From Acestrorhynchus altus (Eukaryota > Chordata > Actinopteri > Characiformes > Acestrorhynchidae): a DNA stretch of 64,000 nt. Of this stretch, positions 52,093 through 63,354 are shown piece after piece. The DNA lies in assembly GCA_034509495.1 (NCBI GenBank), contig CM067522.1, positions 2,537,268 to 2,601,267 of the forward strand, written 5' to 3'. The stretch's first letter is position 1. Every line of letters begins with the position of its first letter. Both the position numbers and the translations under genes were made by a program. A model generated the notes under the pieces. That model did no database searches, was not told where the DNA came from, and worked only from the letters and a program-made list of their open reading frames with translations.

Positions 52093-52404
52093 CTATAGTC
52101 GATTGTCCACCACATCCATTCCCATGTGTGGTCCTTGCCCCAGCTCTTCAAACTGAGCCAGGGACAGGTCTAGAGGCTCGGTATCCAGTTCCGGTTCCTT
52201 GTCCACTTCTTGTGGTTCCGTAACGGGAATGGGCAGGTATCCGCCATCTCGGGGCAAACACATGCACCACCCAGCACCAGACAGGTCCAGCTCACTGTAG
52301 CTAAAGCCAGCCCGCTTCAGTATCTTGAAGTCCACCATGTCAGCCGACTCGCTCATCTCCACCAGGAGGTTCCAGAAGATGCAGCTCAGCATGATGCCCA
52401 GTAG
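52093..52404 (-). CDS. tspan15: tspan15 last coding exon, rest of TM4 and long acidic tail
   Basis: 103 codons plus TAG stop (52,093-52,095). LLGIMLSCIFWNLL completes TM4. The tail contains YSEL and YLPI, both fitting the tyrosine-based sorting pattern Y-x-x-hydrophobic, a Trp-Cys-Met-Cys pair that may be palmitoylated, and an acidic Pro/Glu/Leu-rich end (EPLDLSLAQFEELG). Acceptor GACCGTCAG|CTA at 52,405. Sorting and palmitoylation roles are inference. Confidence 0.85.
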   Translation of the reverse strand, partial: LLGIMLSCIFWNLLVEMSESADMVDFKILKRAGFSYSELDLSGAGWCMCLPRDGGYLPIPVTEPQEVDKEPELDTEPLDLSLAQFEELGQGPHMGMDVVDNRL

Positions 52405-55120
52405 CTGACGGTCAGGGACAAGAGGGACATCATCAAAAAGGGTCAATGAGAAATAAATTTCTTTGTTTTATTTTGTCTAACTCAGTTTCATCTGAAGCAT
52501 ACAACCCCCCCCCAACCCCCCTCCCCAAATATAGCTGATCAGAGTGTGTGAAGATCGTTTCACGCTGGAGCTACGAGGCTACAAAACAAAATGGCAAGCA
52601 AATGCACCACATTATGCTGCATTACTCACACAAACAGAGCATTGATGATCTGTTTTGGCTTGAATTAGAATTTCGAAGCAGCAGCTCAGTCGTTTCGAGC
52701 AAAGCAATATGTTTAAAATCGGAATCCGGCTAACTGGCAGAAATACAATCTGCCATCAAGATGTAAATGAGTGCTCTGCTTCAGACGGCAGACTGTTTTC
52801 GGAGAAGCCAGAACTCTAGTCTAGCACAATCGAGCTGAAACTGCAATATTATTCATGCAAGTTAGTAAACAGTCCAACCGCTTGGCACATGGTAACTGCT
52901 GGGATGATTGAAATTTGAAATAATGTGGAATGAAGCTGAAACACATGAACTAGCAGAAGACACGCTCATATAGGGTACAGAAATGCTCCGCTTCATTTAC
53001 ACCACTTTACAAACAAAAAAATCTAATATTTCTACAGGTGCATTCAAATGAAATTCCAACATTTAAAGGAGAGTCCAATCCATCCATCGCATCTTGGAGG
53101 ACAAAGAGCTGGCTCTCGTCAGGAGCAGTAGAACGCAACGTAAACTCAGCACTAACCTGCTGGACGTTCCACACGATCACATGATGCAGCTTACGTGCTT
53201 TCATTGGCATGGATATGAATGAACACGCTCACTCGGGGGCAGAGTCTAAGGTTTCTGAATCTAAGCGCATCTAAAAAGCATGACACCCACATACAATTAC
53301 CGGACAAACGGACACAAAGGTCGTACATTCCCCTGCAGATCTGTTGTAAAGTCTCCGTTTCAATATGTGAACAGAACAGAATAATGATAAACCGAATGAG
53401 CAGACGTTCCATTGGCTGACATCATGTCATTACTGTCTAGGAATAACAAGGGCACTGCTTAAGGACCCTTGTGCAATGGATCACTAACACACCAGCCACA
53501 TGGTGGGGTTAGTAGTGTATTGCACTAGTATGAGTGGATCAGACTCAGCAGTGTCACACACCACCACATGCTGCTGCGTATGTCCACTACGGGTCAAAAG
53601 TTTCAGAGCCCATATTGGGTGTTCTAAAACTTTTGACCGGTAGTGTGTGTGTGTGTGGGTGTGTATGTATGTGTGTGTTTGTGTTTTTAGATAATTAAAA
53701 GAAATCATTTAATGAGTCAAATCTGAATTTAAATATTATTTTTGATCTTTGATTTGAGCTTTAAGCCACAAAACTAAAAAATAAAGGCATGAATTATGTC
53801 ACTTTACATGTAATGAATATAAAATCTGAAGTTTTCATTTGAAATTATGACTATGAATGAACTTTTTCAGATATACTATATATTATATATAATGTATTGT
53901 ATCATAAGCATTAAAAGTTTAGGGTCCATCTAAAGGACTCCTCGAGGACTTCCTTCCATGAGTTCATTTGTTTTGGCAGAAGACAGTCTACTGAAGGGCA
54001 GAATGAGAGGCAACCCATCAAAATAAGAAATCATGGGCTTGGCAGCAAGCGTGTGTCAGATGGAGAGCGAGGGGAAAATTAGCTGAGGCCGGGAGACAGA
54101 GAGAGAGAGATAGAGTGGCATGTTAAAAAGGTCAGTCCAAATGCATTTCTTGGAAGAGCTTTTCAGGACGGCAGCTTCAGCAATATTGGCCAGAGCTAAT
54201 GCACCAGCAATGCAGCTCATCCCTCCTGCTTTACAGGAGAGCGTGACCACTTCAAATAAAACTCAGTGCCTATAAAGGTTCCAACATCATCAGGCTAATG
54301 TTAAGGCATCTCTCTCAAATGTTTCACGCACAGTGTGAAACAAAAATAGGGTAAAGCACTTTTGTTCTAGATAAGAGCGTCGGCCAAACGCCTTAAACGT
54401 AAAGCACAAATAAAAACACAGTAACAAAACTTTAAAAGCAGCATTATGCATGATTTTTTATGTCTGGGAAGTGGAATCTGTGCTTTAATCACTCCTAAAG
54501 GACGCATTTCTGCATTTTCTGATGAGCTGAGCACCACAGAAGTGGGAATCTGAAGTGAAACAAGCATGTGGACTGAGGTGGTACTTTAAAAGGACACTTT
54601 AAAAAAGGACAACCGCCCACTTCACCAAACATAAACAGTGCTATAGCTGTTCGCTTCTCCTCATTATTATATATAATATTACACGACGTTACATTGAAAG
54701 CAGCAATCCAGAACTCCGCCCATTCAGGTTAGCTCGGCTCAGCCCATTCCAGGTGAACCCATCCTAATTCAGGGCAACCAGTCAGAACATATTCTGCTCT
54801 CAAGCCTGATGCATCCAAACAACAGTGATGAAATAAGTGAAAACAGTCACCATGGGATTGGAGTAAAGTCATGAAAAATAAAAAAAATACTGAAAAATAA
54901 ACTGATTTGAGGTGCTTAACATTGATCATTAATAATAAACACACACACAGTAGTGTGCAATTATCATATATTTACACATGTATTTAGAATAGAATAGAAT
55001 AGAATACAATAGAACTTTATTGATCCCTTGGGAGGGTTCCTTCAGGGAAATTAAGGTTCCAGTAGCAGCATCAGTAATTAATATATTTATTATATATTAA
55101 TTATAAATTATATATTAATC

Positions 55121-55168
<48 letters not shown>

Positions 55169-55295
55169 CGTATTTTCCACGCTTTAAACCATGTGGCTTA
55201 TAATGAGGTGCAGATTTTCTTCTTATATATGTTATTTTCCAGGTTTTAAAAAAAAACTTTGTGGGTGCGGCTTATAGTTCGGAAAATACGGTGTG

Positions 55296-55382
<87 letters not shown>

Positions 55383-55504
55383 TATTTTTATTATTATTTT
55401 CTATATGGGTTACGTGTTTAAATAAAATAAATGCTGAAATTGATAAGTTTGGACTTTTATTTATTTATTTTTTACAAATTAAACTGCATTTTATTTCTGC
55501 TGTT

Positions 55505-55538
<34 letters not shown>

Positions 55539-58500
55539 CGGAAAGAAGCACTGTTTCAGGTATTGTATCGATTCAAATGTGAATAGTAACCAATCCTACT
55601 TGGAGACACACTAGGCAGGTTCTTCCACAGCACAAGTGTGTTTTAATCAGCATGAAATGTTCACCGTTTGACAGATTATTGAACAAAACGCAGAGGAAGC
55701 ACCGCAGAGCGTTCTAAATCTGCCCAACAGCCTTTATCTCACAAGCCCCTGAAAAGGTAAAGCTCTCATTCCCTTTTACCGTTCAACCAAAATCACTTCA
55801 ATAACCTGTTCACTTCAGTGTGTAGCTTCCATCTGTGAGAGAATGAGATGTGAAGGGGGGGCGGAAAGGAAGAGGAGGGAAAGGAAGGGAAGAAAAACGA
55901 AGTATGCAAACCTGAGGTAGACCCACAGCGAGGCAGATTCCTATCGTGGCCCCGATGTTGTCGCCCATCCACAGGTTCACGGCGTGAATGCAGCCTCGCG
56001 CATGTATGATGTTATTCAAGTCTTCACGCTGTAACAAAAGAGAAAGGGTTAAGAGGCTACAATGTTCTTTCACTGGCCTTCGGTCACGGCAATTTATTTG
56101 CGTTCTCGCTGCAGCCTCATTTCAGCTGTTGTGTACGAGTGACCCAGTACCAGCAGGTGGTACAACGCCATTTCCTGTTCATTTCCATGACTACCGGAAG
56201 AGGATTTCACACTGTAATGTGCCACTTCTCTAGCACTAATCAAACACTGATTAAGAATCTGACACTCGGAGATGGATGGACGACTTGGTCGGAACATCTC
56301 CATAACATCCAGCAGGTCTTGTGGGGTGGTAACAGTATGCAATGGTCAAAAGTGCTCCAAGAAAGGACAACCGGTGAACCAGTGACACGGTCATGGGTTC
56401 CAAAGGCTCCCTAATGATCATGAAGGTCAAATCCCACAACTTACAGGACTTACAGGAGCTGCCGTAACATCTCCGTGCCAGATACCACAGGACACCTCCA
56501 GAGAACTTGTGATTGCTCAGAGCTGCACTAGTGGCACAAGGAGGACCTACTTAAGGTTAGGGAGGCGGTTTATCTATGGCTGATCGGTGTGCGTGTTGTG
56601 TACAGACGGGGCGATGAATAGTATATTTTCAAATATCATCATATTTGAATAAAATGTCCCGATGCCGTCCCGTTAAACCGACGAATGGCTTTAGACAGAC
56701 TGCAAGCGGCACAGTAAATAAGCAAAGGCCGCGGAAATCACAGCCGCCCCAATAAAAGCTCCTCCATAATGACAAAAGCGAGGTGGCCAATTTCTCTCGG
56801 TTTTCCTGCACTGAATAAATACAATCAGACAAATCTGACTTGGTGAACGGCCACAGCTGAGGCAGCTTCTATTTCTGCCCCCCACAGATCATTTTACAAA
56901 ACCAGTCCCTCAAACACTCGCACTCGAATGCGCCGCTGAAAAAAAAGGTGACGAGGAGCAGGTGCTACAGATCAACAAAACAAAAACTGCAAATCGGTCC
57001 ATGGCAGCCAGTGAGCCGCGTCTGAATGAACAGCAGCATTTCACCGTTAATGCTGTGCTGCAGGTTGTTCAGCTCCCCGCCCCCAAAAAAATCCACTGAT
57101 CCTGAAAAAGAGGCATTTTCTGAATGAACAGAGGAGAAATAGGGGTTGGGGTGGAGGGGTGGTGGTGCTACTAACCTGCTTTGTGAGGGTCTGATAGCCA
57201 CATAGCGTGTTCACCACGTCTCCATCCTGCTGGACAGGAAGACAGACAAACAATAAAGGCAAAATTAGTGGTAACTTCTATCTTATTATTTACAAATGAC
57301 TTCACATTCACAGTGACTTCACCTGGACCCTCCACATTACGTCCCCGTCCGTCCGTCAGTGCCATTTGTCAGCGTTCTGACCATCTGTCTCACTGTCTTG
57401 TAGGACATTTGCAGGCCACATAGCCCTACAGCAGACTGTAAGAGCATGCTGCCCCACTCTCACAGATAACATACTCTTCTGCCATCTGGCAAAAGGTACC
57501 ATATAATTCATTCCACCTCCACCGGACTTCACGACAGCGTCTCCCTGAGGTGGTTGGGTTACTGAACATGCTGCTGCCCCTACACATCCACCTGGACTCA
57601 CGTTATAATACGCAAGAGTCACATAGAGCCATAAAGTCACAGAGCCCGTTCTAACGCCTGTCCACTACTGAAGCTGCTTACACTGGAACTGGAAGTCCAG
57701 TTGCTCCTACATCACACAGACATGAAGATGGAAGCCAATGGAGATGGTGCAATGCTCTAACATGATGTGTAAGGAATCTCTGGGTGAAAGCAGGAGCCTC
57801 TTTCAGCATTTTGAGTGATTTTGAGGACCATGACAAAGAGTTCAAGATGCTTAAAACTAGAAATGACCGTCTCTGCGGTTCCGCAGTTCGTGCTGATCTG
57901 CACAGCGCTTCAATCAAAATGGACAATTCTAAAGGAGGTTCTAAAGGTTTCTGTTCGGGGATATTTGTTCACACTTCCACCTCGTTTCTAAGAAAACTGC
58001 AACAACTGCAATGGAAGCTTGAAAGCGTCCTTCACACATGCACAAAAGTGCAACTGAACCTTAAGAATCAGGCTTCCGAGTTCACGTAGAGTCCATGTCT
58101 CGACGAGTCAGAGACGAAGGCCCAACTGGACATGCAGGTGGTCTCCAAAATATTGGCACATAGGTGTAATCCCAAGCTGCCACACCATCATAGCTTTCCA
58201 CCTGAGCAATTTCACATTACAGTTCTTAAGGCACACTTGATTCTTTGATAAAGCAGGTCTGGAGATGTACCTGCTCCATGCCAAGCTTCCTTGTCTCCAA
58301 ACAACACTCCTGAGACACAGACACTTCTGAGACACAAATCTCATGGAGGTGAAATTAATATTGCTGTCCTTTATTACAACATTAGAGATCTAATTACCAA
58401 GCTGTAGTCCTGTCGATCATTTCCTGATCACTGGAGACATCTCATCACCCTGCTGAAAAATCCAGCTCAAGAACAGCTTTTGCTGCAAACTGGTTTCAGA

Positions 58501-59277
58501 TACCACTTGGTCTTTAATGGTCAAATGGTTGAAAATCTGCTCATCCGGACAAAACCATGTCCTATAACGGGAAAATAATTGGTTAACCAGCTCTTGATCA
58601 GTTTAGCATATGTTGCTTTTGATTCTGATCATGCTTGGTCATGCTGGTCAACCAGCTTGGTCATGCTGTTTGAGCAGCATGCTGGCCGTTTAGCTAAACC
58701 ATCAAACTCAAACTGAACCTGAAACTCATACCAGCACCACACACTACCATGGAGGCTGAACAGGGGGACAAACAGTACTGTGTGTAGATGTGTTGGTTTT
58801 AAACATCTCAAATACCGTGAATTTTAACCTTTGCACCGTTGCTGGTCAGTCTCCACGTTGAAAGCCTAATAAATGTATTTATAAAGCTCACATTCAGTGG
58901 ATTCTTAAACTCAACTTTTAAATTCTTCACTTTAAAACCCATCTTTCGTAAATATTAAACCTGGTCAATAACACAAATACAATCCAGCTATGAATTCTAA
59001 TTTTTACTGACACAATTCAACACAGAACCCTCAGACCACTCAAATGGTTCCATTAGAAGGACGGTTCTGGGCTTCAGCGTGGGCTTCAAGGGTACCGAGT
59101 TTAAGAGGAATGTCGAAGAAGAGGAGAGAGTGAGTTTTGAGAGCTTTCATTGATGAAGTGTATCTTTCATTTCATGCCTTCCATTTTTGGTTTCATTTGG
59201 AGCCCGCAGTCCGCCTCGCCACTCTGAGACAACCTTGAATTACCATCAGCTTCATTAAGGAGACGGAGGATGAGAGA

Positions 59278-59320
<43 letters not shown>

Positions 59321-60724
59321 ATGGACAGAAAGACTGTGAGAGAGAGACAGCAAGATGTGAGATGGTGAGATAGCAAAAGAGAACAAGACATACCATGTGA
59401 GAAACAGACAAGAAAGACAGACATAGAATCAGAGATAGGGTGACAGAGCAGCGAGACGGCAAGAGAAACAGAAAGAGCAAGACCGCAGAGAGGTACCGAG
59501 GCGATGTGGCGTGAGAGAGGGAACCTGAGAAAGAGTGAGAGACTGCAAGAAAGTCAGCGAGAGTGAGAAACAGCACAAGAAAACTGGTAAAGAAAAGTCA
59601 GCGAGAGAGAGCAAGGGAAACAGAGATAGCATGAAAGATAGATAGACAGTAGAAGAAAGAGAGGAAGAGAGAGCACCAGGGGCTGTGTGCGAGACGGCGC
59701 AGAAAATGAGAGACGGCAGAAAGAGAGAAAGTAAGAGATAATGGTGACTCGAGAGAGAGAGAGCGAGACAGCGCGAGAGAGTGACAGCACCAGAGATTTA
59801 GTATGTGAGATAGAGATGGAGACGGCAAAAGACACTGGGATGGTATGAAAGAGACGGATAGCACAAGCGTGAGAGAGCGAGAGAGATGGGAAGTGTGTGA
59901 GAGAGGGGGAGAACTGCTTGTAAAGGCTCTCCTGGGAGGAAAGTGCAGCTAATTGAATTCACTCAGTCAATAAGCTCACGAGGCTTTCCATCGGCGCAGC
60001 TCTCGGCGTTCACTCCCACACCGTACGGCAGTCAGAGGAACGGGCTTCTCAGCCACCTGATGCGTCCTACCAGTTTAACTCGCTGTGAACACACATCGCT
60101 CAGAGAGACTCACGAAGGCAGCATTCATCTCTACACAACCCTCATCTTCTTCCAACCTCTCTTTCTCCCGTCTCCATTAACGCTGCGCCGTTCAGACTGG
60201 TTTATGGAAATAAGCAGGGGTCATGGTTCCATATAGATCTCAATATCTTTAGTACGTAGGCCAGATCTGCAGGACGTTTGATAGTTTCATAGAGAGTACT
60301 TTTAGGAGAAAGCCACACAGGCCAGAACCTGGCCTACTCGAATAGGACTGAGATCTAAAGACAGAAATCAGAAAAGCTTCCCTAGAAGTTAGATCCTTAT
60401 AGACTGTGGAGAAAAAAAAAAACGTGCTGTTGTGGCGAGATAACGGCACAGTTCACACACCTCTCATCCAATTAGCTTGCATGAAACCTGGTCAATGGCA
60501 CCGAGAGTACAGGGTAGGTTCCGTTTGGTTTTGATATGTGTATCATGTCTGTAGGTTAGTCTGATCCTGAGCTATGAAGCTTAGAACCCCGGAAAGTAGC
60601 TGCCTAGAAACCGCAGCCTGCAACGTGCTATTAAACATCGATACTGTGTTTGAGTATCGATACAGTATCGTGAAATTCAAGATCACGATACCTTATTCAA
60701 AAAGCAGTATTCAGTATCAATTTA

Positions 60725-60771
<47 letters not shown>

Positions 60772-62856
60772 TCTGTCTAACTCACCTCTTTGTTGCGGAT
60801 ACAACAGGTGTAGGGAACTCCACAGGCCAGTGGTCCAGTACCGTTACAGAAATGATACTGATTCACTGCCCAGTCTCTATAGTCGTCGCCCCCGCAACAC
60901 GAGAACTGCAGAGACAAAAAGAAGCTGTGAATTTAAAGATGCTCTGCAGAAACATTAGCGGGAAATAAGGGAAGGTGTGTGTTCACGAAATGACCGATTT
61001 AACAAAATTAACCGAACATACCGTTCACAGACACGGCTCTTCAACACTTTAAAAATGAGAAACGTTCCAATGAAATCAAGTAAAATAAGAAGATGAGTTC
61101 TCCGATAAAAATGAGTTCTCCGATAAAAATGAGTACTCCGATAAAAATGAGTACTCCGATAAAAATGAGTTCTCCGATAAAAATGAGTTCTCCGATAAAA
61201 ATGAGTACTCCGATAACTTGTAAAAAGAGTACTGAGATAAACAAATAAGTACTCGTAAGTATGAGGACTCAAAATGTAGACCTAGGTACTCAGAAAACAT
61301 GAGGTTTTAAAATTAGAACTCAATGGAGACTCAGATAAAGTACTCTGATAAAATGAGCACTCAGGTTGAGTAGTAAGATAAAAAACTGGTACTCTCAAAA
61401 TGAGAGCTCAGAAAGTAGCACTCAGACAAAAATGATGTTTTAAAATCAGTTCTCAGATAAAGTAAGTACTCTGAATTAAACGAGATTTTATGAAAGTGAT
61501 CTTTGATAAATAAGTACTCTGATGAAAAATAAACTGGGTAGATTAATAAACAGAAGTGTTGTGATAAAAATGGAGACTTTTCCATTAACTTTTGTTTCCT
61601 TAAACGTAAATGAGTATCTTTTTAAAGGAATGAATATACATTCGAAGGGATGAAAACACCTTTTTATAAGTCGAGTTCTAATTTAAAAATGAATAAGAAA
61701 TCAGTCCATCGATGAAACTTTAAAATGCATGTAACACATTCATATCTCGCCCTTCGAGCATCAGCCTGAACATCCAAATGTTTTGCGTTGCTGGTTCCAA
61801 ACCTTGGCTTCCGGGGAAACGATGAAGCACAGTATGAGGAGTATTAAAAGAAAAACAATGGGGTTACGTTGACAGTTACGGTGAGAAACGAGGAGGTTTC
61901 TGTGCAGACTCAGCCAGTGGCGACGTGCATTAACACCGCTGTCTCCGCTCAACTTTTCCCAAACACTGCGGTGATCCTAAGCAGCCTGTGGGACGCCATG
62001 TATGTGAGGGGGCAGATTCCTGCAGCACATCATCGGTTTGACAGTAGGACTTTCATTTAGCGGTATTCCCGGACTACACCAGCCAGCACACATTACACCG
62101 ACTCAGATAAAACAATGGGCTTTGGTGCTTAACCAGTCCTGACAGTGGGCTTATCCCCCCGAGCTACGGGCTAATAAATAACACCAAGCCAACATTAGCA
62201 ATTCAAACAGCTCACAACCAGAAATTCACCCCAAGCAGATGTAGTCACCCCACATTCACCTCAAACCACGTGGAGGTGAAGAGTAAACCTGCTTATGTGG
62301 TTCCCGACACACAGTTATTCGGAACCATAAGGGCGATCTTAAGGAAATCATCGAAAACCCTTAAGTATTGAACGTCCCTCCGACAAACCCTTAAAAATCA
62401 TTATGTGTTGCATAAAAGTCAATTCCCCATTTTTTAAGGGACACAAAACCTCACCTTAACTCTGGAGCCGCTCCCACTTTCAGGATCCCACAGAAATTAT
62501 TCATGATGTTTCAAACATCATAACCAACATAACTGAGCTTCGAGCCTCACTGTATCGATTCTCAGCTGCAGCTAATAAACCCAGACCTGCTGCCTCGCAA
62601 TTCATACAGTACAGCAGCTCCACCTTCTGGAGAAAACTGCTGAGAGAGAACCGATCCGAAATGAAAACACAGCCGCTCTTTCTCCACGGTTTCCTCTACG
62701 AGGTCCTGTACTGTTTGAATTGCGAGGCAGCAGCTCAGGGTTTATTAGCTGCAGCTGAGAATCGACACAGTGAGACTCGAAGCGCCGAGCTTGTTTTGTA
62801 AGGAACAGAGTTGAATGAGGCTTATCAACTGCATATCTCAGTGATGCAGTTTGTGA

Positions 62857-62929
<73 letters not shown>

Positions 62930-63314
62930 CTATGTGCGGAGGCAGATCTTACTGTGTGAATATTCTGCTCCTATTGTACTCTGAAGAGATCCTACGGTGC
63001 TGGCGTTCACGTGTCTTTTATTTATTTATTTATTGTTATTTTATTTCATTATTCTTATTTATCAATATTGTTTTCATAGGTTGAGTTTGACTCACAAACA
63101 AACTGGTTTTTGGGGAGTTTCTGACTGAGCGCACATCGTTCCCTTAGTTACCTGGAGCATCTGAGAGATTTTATACACAATTAAGTCATTTATCTTAGGT
63201 CTGAAAATCTTCCCTTAACATTTATAATTGCTTTTACCAGAATTGTGAGTCGAACGAACCAAAATGAGCACTTATTGGGTTCATTTTTTCAAATGAAAGA
63301 GAGAAAAAACATTC

Positions 63315-63354
<40 letters not shown>

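Noticed and set aside
59167..59864. Several Ser/Leu-rich frames on minus that look like membrane proteins
   Set aside because: They are the pyrimidine side of a long GA-rich tract; different frames overlap with the same composition.
60955..61300. Repetitive FIGELIFIGE/SENSFLSE frames as a leucine-rich or membrane repeat protein
   Set aside because: Read-through of the 18-bp minisatellite in two frames; not supported by splice sites or family.
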